The translations under genes were made by a program, and so were the position numbers. A model generated the notes under the pieces. The model was not told the origin of the DNA and made no database searches. It saw only the letters and a list, made by a program, of their open reading frames with translations. From Oceanisphaera sp. IT1-181 (lineage in GTDB: Bacteria > Pseudomonadota > Gammaproteobacteria > Enterobacterales > Aeromonadaceae): a DNA stretch of 64,000 nucleotides. Positions 33,790 to 42,676 of the stretch are shown here, in pieces; position 1 is the stretch's first letter, and each line of letters opens with the position of its first letter. The DNA lies in the NCBI RefSeq assembly GCF_033807535.1, contig NZ_CP136856.1, forward strand, positions 1,359,001 to 1,423,000. Reading direction: 5' to 3'.

Positions 33790-36510
33790 GTGAACGCGAG
33801 TTATTTTAATTATTGGGGTAAGGCAAGCCAAAGCAGTGATACGGCCAACGCAGATTATCATCTACTTCCTTACCACGGCTTGGATGTAGCCGCTGTCGGC
33901 TGGTTGTTATTGGATGAAGATAAGCCATTAGCTAAAAACTTAGCCGAGTTTTTAGGCATAACTCCTAGCCAGCTAAGGAACATATTCACTTTTACTCTGA
34001 TGCTGCATGATTTAGGTAAATTTGCTTCGGCATTTCAGCGGCTAGCAAATTTTCCTGACAGCCCTTTAAGCCGTCATCAGCCAAGAAAAAAGTATGACAG
34101 CCGCGAAGCTCGCCATGATCGATTAGGTTATTTCTTCTGGCTCCATGCCAGCAGAGGCAAGCGATTGACCGGAACAGATCTCGGACTCATGCAAACGGAA
34201 ATTGGTCAACCCAGCCGAGCATTAGATGGTCTGAATTGCTTGTTGGATGTGGTGTTTGGTCATCATGGCTACCCAATAAATTGGGGTAGCCAACCTAAAA
34301 TGATGAAAGACTATTGTCATGAGGAAGATCAAGTCGCCGCCTATGCGTTTATGACCGATTGCGCGACACTGCTTGAAGTGACATGGCCCGAAGCACAGAT
34401 GGCCGATAAAGACTGGGTCATCCGTTTGCGTCAAGTGAGTTGGCACTTGTCTGGGTTGGCCATTCTCAGTGACTGGATAGGCTCCGATACCGATTATTTT
34501 ACTTATCACGCCGGCGGTTTAACGCTGGCAGAATATTGGCCACAAGCCAAAGAAAAAGCCCAGCGCGCGCTAGCGGCTGCAGAGCTGAATAAGCCTATTC
34601 AGGTACAACCGTTTTTATCAGTTAAGGAGCACTTTGGCTTTTCTCCCACGCCACTCCAAGCGTGGGCCGAATCGGTGCCTCTTACTCCTGGGCCGCAACT
34701 GTTTATTCTGGAAGATGTCACGGGGGCGGGGAAAACCGAAGCCGCCTTAGCCTTAACGCACCGATTATTACAGCAGGGTGACGCGGACGGTTTCTATTTT
34801 GGTTTACCCACCATGGCTACCTCTAATGCGATGTTTGCGCGCGTTGCGGATCATTATCAACAGATGCTGACGGTGGATGGTAGCCGCCCGAGTATTGTAC
34901 TGGCGCACGGTGCCAGAGACATGAATGAGCGGTTTCGCGAAGCGTTGTCACCTAAGGAAAAAACAGACAGTGCCTATGCCAGCGGTGATGAGACGGCAAG
35001 CTTGTATTGTAACCAGTGGCTCGCAGATTCGCGTAAAAAAGCACTATTAGCTTCCGTGGGCGTAGGCACTATTGATCAGGCGCTGATGGCCGTATTACCG
35101 CGCAAGCACCAGCCATTGCGGTTATTAGGCCTGCATCGCAAAATCCTGATTTTTGATGAAGTGCATGCGGCCGACAGCTTTATGTTTGAGTTGTTGGATG
35201 ACCTATTAAAAGTACACCTTCGCCAAGGTGGTAGCGTTATTTTGCTCACCGCCACACTAGCGCAAAATCAGCGGCAACGCTTATGCCGAGTATGGCAAGA
35301 GGCGGCGGGGCAGGAAGTGATCCAGCTACCAGAAAAAATGGACTTTCCGCTGGCAACGAAAGTTAGTTTTGATCGCGGGCTAGAGGAAATACCGTTAGCG
35401 AGCCGAGCAGCAGTGAGTCGTCAGTTGGAGGTTGCCTTTGTTCACGCTGAGCAAGATTGCGTGACGCGTATTCTCGCCGCTTATGAGCGAGGCGAGTGTG
35501 TGGTGTGGATCCGCAACTCAGTTGATGATGCTATTGCAGCCTACCAATTGCTGGCCGAGCAGTTAGGGTCTACCGCAAAATTAACGCTCTTTCATAGTCG
35601 CTTTACGCTGCAAGACCGAAAAGCGATAGAGGATAAGGTGTTAGCTATCTTTGGTAAGTCGAGCGGCCAAGCAGAGCGCGCTGGGCAGATTTTAATATCG
35701 ACGCAAGTCTTCCAAGAAAGTTTGGATGCAGATGCGGATTTGATGATCTCCGATCTTTGCCCGATTGATGATCTCATTCAACGCGCGGGCCGTTTACACC
35801 GCCATATTCGAGATAGAGCAGGTAATCGAATAGATACCGAGCAAGACCAACGACCGGCACCTTTATTGTTAATTCATGCACCCGTTTGGCAGGATGAACC
35901 CAGTGAAAACTGGTTATCTGACCATCTTTTAAATACGGAGTATGTTTATCGCTCACCTGGGCGCTTATGGCTAGGCATGCAAGTGCTCAGACAATTGGGA
36001 GCTATTCGCATGCCAGCAGAAGCCAGAACACTGATAGAGGCCGTTTATGGTGAAGACGTATATGAACGGATGCCAGAAACCTTAAAGAAAAAAGAAGACG
36101 CCCATTATGGTGAATTGCGCAGTCAAGTCGCTAAAGCCAAGAGCCAATTAATTACCTGGCATAAGGGCTACAACCAAACCAGCGCCGACGCTTGGCACGA
36201 TGACAACATCGAAATTAGCACTCGTTATGTAGACAGAGAAAGCATTCAGGTGCTGGTCTTAAAATGTGATGAACAAGGGCAGCTATGCCTGTGGGCTGAC
36301 GGTACAGCTCATGCCTTACCAAACAGCGTCGTTAAGCTTGCTAAACACTGCTTTGCTGACCAGCTTGTGCCACTTCCTAGCCGTTTAGAAAGCGCATTTT
36401 CCAGTATCTTACAGCGTTACCCTCAGGCCAAGTATTTGCAGCCTTGGTTACCGGAAGAGGACGCTCAGTTTAGTTATTGTTCAGAAAAAGGTGCGATTCA
36501 GAATGAATAA
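33790..36510 (+). CDS. cas3: CRISPR-associated helicase/nuclease Cas3 (type I-E)
   Basis: Recruited by Cascade to nick, unwind and degrade target DNA. 906 residues, HD nuclease fused to a superfamily 2 helicase. HD motif LHDLGKFASAF (His73-Asp74) and FGHHGYP; Walker A VTGAGKTEAAL near residue 312; DEVH at about 456-459; LTATLAQ motif III; QRAGRLHRH motif VI near 660. Intact and full-length. It is followed not directly by cas8e but by a 354-bp gap that holds a degenerate mini-CRISPR unit. Confidence 0.96.
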   Translation: MNASYFNYWGKASQSSDTANADYHLLPYHGLDVAAVGWLLLDEDKPLAKNLAEFLGITPSQLRNIFTFTLMLHDLGKFASAFQRLANFPDSPLSRHQPRKKYDSREARHDRLGYFFWLHASRGKRLTGTDLGLMQTEIGQPSRALDGLNCLLDVVFGHHGYPINWGSQPKMMKDYCHEEDQVAAYAFMTDCATLLEVTWPEAQMADKDWVIRLRQVSWHLSGLAILSDWIGSDTDYFTYHAGGLTLAEYWPQAKEKAQRALAAAELNKPIQVQPFLSVKEHFGFSPTPLQAWAESVPLTPGPQLFILEDVTGAGKTEAALALTHRLLQQGDADGFYFGLPTMATSNAMFARVADHYQQMLTVDGSRPSIVLAHGARDMNERFREALSPKEKTDSAYASGDETASLYCNQWLADSRKKALLASVGVGTIDQALMAVLPRKHQPLRLLGLHRKILIFDEVHAADSFMFELLDDLLKVHLRQGGSVILLTATLAQNQRQRLCRVWQEAAGQEVIQLPEKMDFPLATKVSFDRGLEEIPLASRAAVSRQLEVAFVHAEQDCVTRILAAYERGECVVWIRNSVDDAIAAYQLLAEQLGSTAKLTLFHSRFTLQDRKAIEDKVLAIFGKSSGQAERAGQILISTQVFQESLDADADLMISDLCPIDDLIQRAGRLHRHIRDRAGNRIDTEQDQRPAPLLLIHAPVWQDEPSENWLSDHLLNTEYVYRSPGRLWLGMQVLRQLGAIRMPAEARTLIEAVYGEDVYERMPETLKKKEDAHYGELRSQVAKAKSQLITWHKGYNQTSADAWHDDNIEISTRYVDRESIQVLVLKCDEQGQLCLWADGTAHALPNSVVKLAKHCFADQLVPLPSRLESAFSSILQRYPQAKYLQPWLPEEDAQFSYCSEKGAIQNE

Positions 36511-36593
36511 ATCCCCGCCAAGGCGGGGAACGTGTGCCACTTAACATCGTAGCTTTGCTACATAGTGGTTCATCTCCGAACACCGGAGAACGC
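36505..36593 (-). ncRNA. Degenerate repeat-spacer-repeat unit (crRNA-like, CreA-type candidate)
   Basis: Read on the minus strand: pseudo-repeat 1 (36593-36566), a 32-base pseudo-spacer (36565-36534), and pseudo-repeat 2 (36533-36505), which abuts the cas3 stop. The two repeat cores are exactly 61 bp apart, the period of the main array. Pseudo-repeat 1 keeps the 8-base crRNA 5' handle as ATGAACCA (array: ATGAACCG) and a hairpin CTCCG/CGGAG with a compensatory pair change. Pseudo-repeat 2 keeps TTCCCCG...CGGGGAT as CCCCGCC/GGCGGGG but has lost the handle, as expected if only the 3' hairpin matters. Transcription has not been shown. Confidence 0.65.
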
Positions 36594-36634
36594 TGCATAG
36601 AATACGACAGCGTTTGCATGAGCTCCACTTTATA

Positions 36635-36669
36635 TTGACTTGATAATAAGAAGCTTTGCTTCATAGCTT
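36635..36669 (-). promoter_or_regulatory. Partial target site of the crRNA-like unit, with AAG PAM
   Basis: On the minus strand, AAG (36669-36667) is followed by CTATGAAGCAAAGCTTC. The pseudo-spacer begins CTATGTAGCAAAGCTAC: 15 of the first 17 bases agree, and one of the two mismatches is position 6, which type I-E Cascade does not read. Beyond base 17 the match fades. The site lies about 200 bases upstream of cas8e; a possible promoter (TTGAAA, 17 bases, TTTACT at 36678-36706) is next to it. Confidence 0.55.
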
Positions 36670-36750
36670 CTTGATTGTTGAAATTAATAGTTTGCTGTGC
36701 TTTACTTGAGTCTGACATCGAGGCTTGGTGGGTGGGCGTAGTTGAAGCAG

Positions 36751-36834
36751 CGTACTGCTAGGCAGTACGGTAAAAAGCCTAGCCAATAAAAGTTTCGGTT
36801 AAAAAGTAAGTGCTGGAGGCAGTGCGCTGCCTCC
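36751..36834 (+). promoter_or_regulatory. Two hairpins in the cas8e leader
   Basis: CGTACTGC-TAG-GCAGTACG (36751-36769) and GGAGGCAG-TGCG-CTGCCTCC (36815-36834), both perfect 8-bp stems, lie in tandem before the cas8e ribosome site (AAGGA, 36851). The second resembles a weak attenuator. Their role is unknown. Confidence 0.5.
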
Positions 36835-36864
36835 TGTTTACCCTTAATACAAGGAATCAAGATA

Positions 36865-38484
36865 ATGAATTTGATAACCGATCCTTGGCTAAACTATCTC
36901 TTTAAAGATGGCAGTGAACAGCAACTGCCATTTTCAGCCATTGTTGACCCGAATATTGTGGACTTTGCCTTACCGAGGGCTGACTTTTATGGTGCTGCTT
37001 ATCAGTTTGCGATCGGCGTGCTACAAACAGCGATGGCACCCGAAGATACTCATGACTGGCACACACTTTATCAGCAACCACCGAGTAAAGACGCGTTATC
37101 AAGCTACACACAACAGGTTGCACACGCCTTTGAATTAACCGGCGATGGGCCGCGCTTTATGCAAGATAGCGACCCTTTAGACGCTGCTAGTCCTAACCCA
37201 GTGTCAGGATTGTTAATAGAAGCACCGGGCGCTAATGGCCTTAAGCTGAATACCGATCATTTTATTAAACGGGGTATTGCTGAAGAGTTATCTCAAGAAA
37301 TGGCTGCGTTGGCATTATTCACCTTACAAGTTAATGCGCCCTCTGGTGGGCAAGGGCACAGAACCGGACTGCGTGGCGGCGGCCCCTTAACCACGCTAGT
37401 GCTACCTCATGAAGCTGATTCCAGTCTGTGGAAAAAGCTGTGGCTCAATGTACAAAGCCTTGAGTCTTGGGATTACCCGACGCCGGATTACCACAGTGCA
37501 GAGGTGTTTCCTTGGTTGGGGCCTACCCGCATTAGTAACAACAAGGGCAGCGAAATTTATGCTCATGATGTGCATCCACTGGCTATGTTTTGGGCGATGC
37601 CGCGTCGTATTCGCTTAATCTTTGAGGAGCAAGCGGGTACTTGCCAACTGAGTATGACGACTTGCTCTCGGCTTTGTCGACAATATCGCGCCAGTAATTA
37701 CGGTAATAATTATGACGGCACTTGGTCACACCCTTTAACCCATTATCGCTTTAATCCTAAAAATCCGAATGAAGCTTACCTCTCTACCAAAGGTCAGCCC
37801 GGTGGTATTCAATATCGGCAGTGGCACAGCTTGAGTTTCGTCGATATTGATGAGGGAAGCTTGCCGGCGAAGGTAGTCCAAGATTTTATGCGGGAAAAAT
37901 CTCATTTTTTCGACTTTGAGTGGGGAGAAGCGCCCAGATTATGGGCTTTTGGTTTTGATATGGACAATATGAAAGCCAGAGGCTGGTATAATAGCGAGTT
38001 TCCATTAATTAGGCTTGAGCCTGAAATAAGAGACACCTTACTGAGCGAAATAAAAGTGCTACAAAACTTGGCTCAGGAAGTGCTCTGGCATTGTCGTACG
38101 CAAATTAAAGCGGCGTGGTTTGATAAACCCAAAGACGCCAAAGGCGACACCAGCTTTATTGACTTACAGTTTTGGCAACGCACTCAAGATTTATTTTTCA
38201 GCTCGGTACAGGAATTAGTTAGCACCGATGATGGACGATTAACGCCTAACATGGCTAAACGCTGGCTTAACAAGTTGTCTGCACAAGCGATAGATCTCTT
38301 CGATGAGCAAGTATTAACTAATTTTCATCCCGATAGAGACATGTATAAAAAAATGCAGGCTCGACAGCATTTAACGGGCTGGTTATTCGGTGGTAAGCAG
38401 ACTAAAAAATTTAGAAGTGATTATAACGTTGATAGCTTAACTGCTAGTAGTTTAGCTGTTGATAATTCAACCGTTAACAATTAA
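36865..38484 (+). CDS. casA: Cascade large subunit Cas8e (Cse1/CasA)
   Basis: Recognises the PAM and recruits Cas3 in type I-E interference. 539 residues, in the usual range (about 500-560). Starts MNLITDPWLNYLFKDG, the typical Cse1 opening (xLLxdpWlpv), and contains the L1-loop region around GGQGHRTGLRGGGPLTTLV. First gene of the Cascade operon; casB follows after 17 bp. Confidence 0.95.
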   Translation: MNLITDPWLNYLFKDGSEQQLPFSAIVDPNIVDFALPRADFYGAAYQFAIGVLQTAMAPEDTHDWHTLYQQPPSKDALSSYTQQVAHAFELTGDGPRFMQDSDPLDAASPNPVSGLLIEAPGANGLKLNTDHFIKRGIAEELSQEMAALALFTLQVNAPSGGQGHRTGLRGGGPLTTLVLPHEADSSLWKKLWLNVQSLESWDYPTPDYHSAEVFPWLGPTRISNNKGSEIYAHDVHPLAMFWAMPRRIRLIFEEQAGTCQLSMTTCSRLCRQYRASNYGNNYDGTWSHPLTHYRFNPKNPNEAYLSTKGQPGGIQYRQWHSLSFVDIDEGSLPAKVVQDFMREKSHFFDFEWGEAPRLWAFGFDMDNMKARGWYNSEFPLIRLEPEIRDTLLSEIKVLQNLAQEVLWHCRTQIKAAWFDKPKDAKGDTSFIDLQFWQRTQDLFFSSVQELVSTDDGRLTPNMAKRWLNKLSAQAIDLFDEQVLTNFHPDRDMYKKMQARQHLTGWLFGGKQTKKFRSDYNVDSLTASSLAVDNSTVNN

Positions 38485-38501
38485 ATCAGGGAGCAAACAC
38501 T

Positions 38502-39107
38502 ATGACCCAGACCGAACAAGCGTCGGTGACGGCTAATTTTGCCGGAGAAGTCGTGTTAATGCGCTGGTGGCAGGCCATGATGTTATCCGAACAAGAATTA
38601 GCCAAGTTAAAAATAAGGCCAGCGCCTACGGTCTTTAGAGCCGAGCTAAAGCGTGCACAAACACCCGAAGCGGTACTCATGACTCAAGGCTTTAGAGCCT
38701 TATGGTTAAGTCTGCCCGACTCGGCTCGTGAACGCCGCGAGTCGATGCTGGCTTGGGCTGCATTAGCAGGCATTTTGAGCCACGTTAAACAGCAGGATAA
38801 TAGCCGTAACTTTGCTGCTGGCTTAGGTCAAGTAGATGATAAGACAGGTAAGCCGAAAGTCAGTGAATTACGTTTTCAGCAGTTACAAGGTGCCAGGACG
38901 CCCGAAGAATTTTATCGACGACTGCACCGCTTAATAAAACAAGTTAATGGCCAAAGCCGTGTGTCTTCTTTAGCCAAAGGCGTATTAGATTGGTTTGATG
39001 AACATTATGGGCGCGCACCACTGCGGGCAGATAAAAAAGTTGCGGTGCGTTGGGCTATGGATTATTACCAAGCGGCAGCAAAGGGCTTGGTAAAAAATAA
39101 TAATTAA
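38502..39107 (+). CDS. casB: Cascade small subunit Cse2 (CasB)
   Basis: Helical subunit that stabilises the R-loop in Cascade. 201 residues. Contains LKIRPAPTVFRAELKRAQTPEAVL and RFQQLQGARTPEEFYRRLHRLIKQVNG, matching the family pattern (basic residues for the displaced strand). Lies between casA and casC with short gaps. Confidence 0.93.
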   Translation: MTQTEQASVTANFAGEVVLMRWWQAMMLSEQELAKLKIRPAPTVFRAELKRAQTPEAVLMTQGFRALWLSLPDSARERRESMLAWAALAGILSHVKQQDNSRNFAAGLGQVDDKTGKPKVSELRFQQLQGARTPEEFYRRLHRLIKQVNGQSRVSSLAKGVLDWFDEHYGRAPLRADKKVAVRWAMDYYQAAAKGLVKNNN

Positions 39108-39122
39108 TTTAGGAGATAACTC

Positions 39123-40157
39123 ATGAGTAAATTTATTCAACTGCACTTATTAACATCTTATGCTCCCTCTAACTTAAATCGCGATGATCTGGGTCGGCCC
39201 AAAACCGCGCGTATGGGTGGCAGTGAGCGATTGAGAGTGAGCTCACAAAGTCTGAAGCGTAACTGGCGTGTTTCTGACTTATTTGAACAGTCATTAGGCG
39301 AAAACATTGGTACACGTACCAAGCGATTAGGTACACAAGTATTTAATCAATTAACCGAGCTGGGCACGGCAGAAAAGCAAGCTAAGGCATGGGCAATAGA
39401 AATAGCTGGTGTCTTTGGCAAGGGGAAAAAAGACAGTTTAGACATTGAGCAGCTAGCTCATATCAGCCCAGAAGAAATGCAAGCTGTTACGTCACTGGCG
39501 ACTACCTTGGCAACAGAGAATCGCGGACCAGATAAGGAAGAGTTGGCTTTGCTACGTCGTAATGCCAGCGCGGTTGATATTGCACTGTTCGGTCGTATGC
39601 TCGCATCCTCTCCTGAATTTAATTGCGAGGCGGCCTGCCAAGTGGCTCATGCGATTAGTGTGCATGGCGTCGCGGTAGAGGAAGATTACTTCACGGCCGT
39701 TGATGATCTTAATAATGCAGATAGTGATTTAGGTGCCGCTCACATCGGCGAGGCCGCCTTTGCTGCTGCCTTATTTTATAGCTATGTCTGCATCGATAAA
39801 GAGCTGTTAGTGAATAACCTAGGTGGCGATTTGGAATTAGCCAACAAGGCAATTGCCGCCTTGGTTGAAGCCGCCGTTAAAGTGTCGCCTAAGGGTAAGC
39901 AAAACAGCTTTGCGTCTCGTGCCTATGCGTCGTTTGTGTTGGCCGAGAAGGGTGATCAACAGCCTCGCTCGTTATCGGTCGCTTTTTTAAAACCAATTAG
40001 CGGCGAGAATCAAGCAGAAGATGCGGTGCAGGTGTTACAACGTCAGGCGGATAACTTCGATAAAGTCTACGGTGCTTGCGCCGACGGTCGTTACTCCGTG
40101 AATGCCACCACCGGTGAAGGCAGCTTCGAACAGCTAAAGACATTTATTGCTGATTAA
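39123..40157 (+). CDS. casC: Cascade backbone subunit Cas7e (CasC)
   Basis: RAMP protein that forms the six-copy backbone along the crRNA. 344 residues. Starts IQLHLLTSYAPSNLNRDDLGRPKTARMGGSERLRVSSQSLKRNWR, the standard Cas7e opening. Follows casB after 15 bases with GGAGA before the ATG. Confidence 0.96.
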   Translation: MSKFIQLHLLTSYAPSNLNRDDLGRPKTARMGGSERLRVSSQSLKRNWRVSDLFEQSLGENIGTRTKRLGTQVFNQLTELGTAEKQAKAWAIEIAGVFGKGKKDSLDIEQLAHISPEEMQAVTSLATTLATENRGPDKEELALLRRNASAVDIALFGRMLASSPEFNCEAACQVAHAISVHGVAVEEDYFTAVDDLNNADSDLGAAHIGEAAFAAALFYSYVCIDKELLVNNLGGDLELANKAIAALVEAAVKVSPKGKQNSFASRAYASFVLAEKGDQQPRSLSVAFLKPISGENQAEDAVQVLQRQADNFDKVYGACADGRYSVNATTGEGSFEQLKTFIAD

Positions 40158-40166
40158 GGGGGCCGT

Positions 40167-40901
40167 ATGGAATATCTGGTATTTCGCTTATATGGACCAT
40201 TAGCCAGTTGGGGAGAAGCGGCGGTAGGGGGAGACAGGCCTTCGGGTCTGACTCCCACCCGATCCGCGGTGCTGGGAATGATAGCCGCCGGGCTTGGCAT
40301 CAAGCGTGAAAATACAGAGCGTTTAAATGCGCTGCGTCTAAGCATCGGCGTCGCCATAAAGTCTTACTCAACGGGTAGCTTAGTCAGGGATTATCATACG
40401 GCTCAGGTGCCCTCTCAAGATAAAAAACGTCGTTTTTATACCCGTAAAGATGAGCTTAGTATCGCGAAAGAAAAGTTGAACACGGTATTGTCTAGCCGTG
40501 ATTATCGTAGTGATGGCTACTGGGTGGTCGCCATTTGGCAACAACCAGACAAAGCGTTCTCTTTAGCTGAGATTAAGAAAGGGCTCGTTAAACCGGCATT
40601 TACTCCCTACTTAGGGAGGAAAGCTTGTCCTTTAGCAGCTCCTCTATTTCCTCAATTCATTGAGTCTGATCTGAAGTCTGCTCTAGATTGTGAGTTTCCA
40701 CCGATATTACAGACAGATGAGCAAGATAAACGCTGGTTAGGAATAGGATCTTATGTGACCTACTTATGGCAAGGACAGGCCGATGCCTTGGGTTGTTATG
40801 AAGGAGTGCAAAGCCGTAACGTATGGGATGAACCCATTAGTCGAATGCCGTGGCAGTTTGGTATGCGCCAAGAGCATCAACTGACGATGGTGGAGGAATA
40901 A
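40167..40901 (+). CDS. casD: Cascade subunit Cas5e (CasD)
   Basis: Binds the crRNA 5' handle. 244 residues. Opening LVFRLYGPLASWGEAAVGGDRPSGLTPTRSAVLGMIAAGLG is the canonical Cas5 glycine/tryptophan pattern. Separated from casC by nine bases and from casE by one. Confidence 0.95.
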   Translation: MEYLVFRLYGPLASWGEAAVGGDRPSGLTPTRSAVLGMIAAGLGIKRENTERLNALRLSIGVAIKSYSTGSLVRDYHTAQVPSQDKKRRFYTRKDELSIAKEKLNTVLSSRDYRSDGYWVVAIWQQPDKAFSLAEIKKGLVKPAFTPYLGRKACPLAAPLFPQFIESDLKSALDCEFPPILQTDEQDKRWLGIGSYVTYLWQGQADALGCYEGVQSRNVWDEPISRMPWQFGMRQEHQLTMVEE

Positions 40902-40902
40902 C

Positions 40903-41730
40903 ATGTATTTATCCCGTATCAGACTGGGTGACAGCCCAACCGCCAGTAGTGAATTAGTGAGAGCCATGAGCAAAGGGGTGTATGGCAATCATCAATTACT
41001 GTGGCGGTTATTTACACAAGCAGAGCAACGTAATTTTTTATTTCGCCATGAACAAAGTGATGGTCGGTTATCCCCTGCGGGCGAACCTATTTTCTACGTG
41101 CTCTCCCGTGAAGAGCCGAATAATAGCGAACGGCTGTTCCAGGTAGAAAGCCGTCCCTTCACTCCACAACTGATGGCAGGGCAGCGATTAGAATTTAAAA
41201 TCCGAGTAAATCCCACCGTATGTCGGCAAGGAAAACGCCATGATGTGCTTATGAATGCACAGCAACAGTGGTTGAATGAGGAGTTAAAGCGCTTATCCGT
41301 TGCCGTTTCAGGACCTAAGAAAGACTTGAAGCATCAACTGCTCGACTTAGCCAATGATACTGATGTTGAGCGTTGGCAGACGGTTATCGAAAACGGCGCT
41401 TATCGCGATGAGCTAGCCACTCGATTGGGCAGAAAAGCGACGTTAGAGCTGGCAATAAAAACCACATCAGAACAGGCACTAATGGAATGGTGGCAAGCGC
41501 GTTGTCAAAAAATAGGCGTTAAAGCCCCAACGGATGCTGAACCATTACAAATAGATGCTTATCTACAACATCGCATTAAAGGAAAACAAGCGGGTGCCGT
41601 ATTTAGCTCTATTGATCTCAGTGGCACCTTAGAGGTTGACGATCCCGAGTTGTTTTTAAATAACCTCCATCAGGGTATAGGCAGGGCGAAGGCATTTGGC
41701 TGCGGCATGATGATGATCCGTCGTATCTAG
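40903..41730 (+). CDS. casE: crRNA endoribonuclease Cas6e (CasE), long form
   Basis: Cleaves pre-crRNA at each repeat hairpin and stays bound to the 3' stem. 275 residues against about 200-220 in well-known members; the extra length lies mainly in the middle (about residues 120-190). The catalytic histidine is probably in GVYGNHQLLWRLF (His30). The C-terminal RAMP glycine-rich loop is GIGRAKAFGCGMMMI. The fold start LSRIRLGD is typical. Confidence 0.94.
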   Translation: MYLSRIRLGDSPTASSELVRAMSKGVYGNHQLLWRLFTQAEQRNFLFRHEQSDGRLSPAGEPIFYVLSREEPNNSERLFQVESRPFTPQLMAGQRLEFKIRVNPTVCRQGKRHDVLMNAQQQWLNEELKRLSVAVSGPKKDLKHQLLDLANDTDVERWQTVIENGAYRDELATRLGRKATLELAIKTTSEQALMEWWQARCQKIGVKAPTDAEPLQIDAYLQHRIKGKQAGAVFSSIDLSGTLEVDDPELFLNNLHQGIGRAKAFGCGMMMIRRI

Positions 41731-41756
41731 TCTTTGTTTATTGCAAAGGAGTAGTC

Positions 41757-42674
41757 ATGGCATTTATTCCGCTTAAGCCGATACCGATGAAAGATCGGGT
41801 ATCCATGATTTTTCTGAGGTATGGGCAAATAGATGTACTCGATGGCGCTTTTGTTTTAATCGATAAAACGGGGGTTCGCACCCATATCCCTGTGGGCTCG
41901 GTGGCGTGCATTATGCTTGAGCCCGGCACGCGAGTATCCCATGCGGCAGCCAAGTTGGCAGCAACGGTCGGCACCTTATTGGTCTGGGTGGGCGAAGCTG
42001 GAGTTCGGCTTTATGCCTCAGGCCAACCTGGCGGGGCGCGATCCGATAAATTGCTATACCAAGCTAAGTTGGCTTTGGATGATGACTTGCGTTTAAAGGT
42101 CGTCCGTAAAATGTTTGAGCTGCGCTTTGGTGAACCCGCACCCAGTCGACGTTCCGTCGACCAGCTTAGAGGAATAGAGGGCAGCCGGGTACGTACGACG
42201 TATGGCATATTAGCTAAAGAGTACGGGGTTAAATGGCAAGGGCGGCGCTACGATCCAAAGGATTGGAGTAAAAGCGATAAAATTAATCAATGCATCAGCG
42301 CCGCCACCTCTTGCCTCTACGGGATTACCGAAGCCGCAATTTTAGCGGCAGGCTATGCACCGGCCATTGGCTTTCTCCATACCGGAAAACCACTGTCATT
42401 TGTTTATGATATTGCCGATATTATTAAGTTTGACACTGTGGTGCCTAAGGCATTTGAAATCGCCAGCAAAAATCCTGCTGAACCAGATAAAGCGGTTCGT
42501 ATTGCCTGTCGAGATGCATTTCGCAGCGGTAATACGTTAGCGAAACTCATCCCTTTAATAGAAGAAGTGTTAGCCGCAGGTGAGATAACCCCACCACTGC
42601 CACCGAAAGATGCACAACCTATCGCCATACCCGAACCTAAGTCATTAGGTGAAGATGGCCACAGGAGTAGCTAA
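41757..42674 (+). CDS. cas1: CRISPR integrase Cas1 (type I-E)
   Basis: With Cas2, inserts new spacers at the leader end. 305 residues. Starts PLKPIPMKDRVSMIFLRYGQIDVLDGAFVL, as in I-E Cas1; metal-binding residues in LSFVYDIADIIKFDTV (Asp) and the preceding Glu/His region ITEAAILAAGYAPAIGFLHTGKP. Runs into cas2 with a two-base gap. No sign of decay. Confidence 0.96.
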   Translation: MAFIPLKPIPMKDRVSMIFLRYGQIDVLDGAFVLIDKTGVRTHIPVGSVACIMLEPGTRVSHAAAKLAATVGTLLVWVGEAGVRLYASGQPGGARSDKLLYQAKLALDDDLRLKVVRKMFELRFGEPAPSRRSVDQLRGIEGSRVRTTYGILAKEYGVKWQGRRYDPKDWSKSDKINQCISAATSCLYGITEAAILAAGYAPAIGFLHTGKPLSFVYDIADIIKFDTVVPKAFEIASKNPAEPDKAVRIACRDAFRSGNTLAKLIPLIEEVLAAGEITPPLPPKDAQPIAIPEPKSLGEDGHRSS

Positions 42675-42676
42675 AG

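Noticed and set aside
36618..36638. A tiny plus-strand frame (MSSTLY) before cas8e as a possible CreT-like toxin
   Set aside because: Six codons and no ribosome site; too weak to claim.
36470..36718. An 82-codon minus-strand frame spanning the crRNA-like unit
   Set aside because: No ribosome site, biased composition, and it runs through both pseudo-repeats and the end of cas3. A small toxin-like gene could not be supported.
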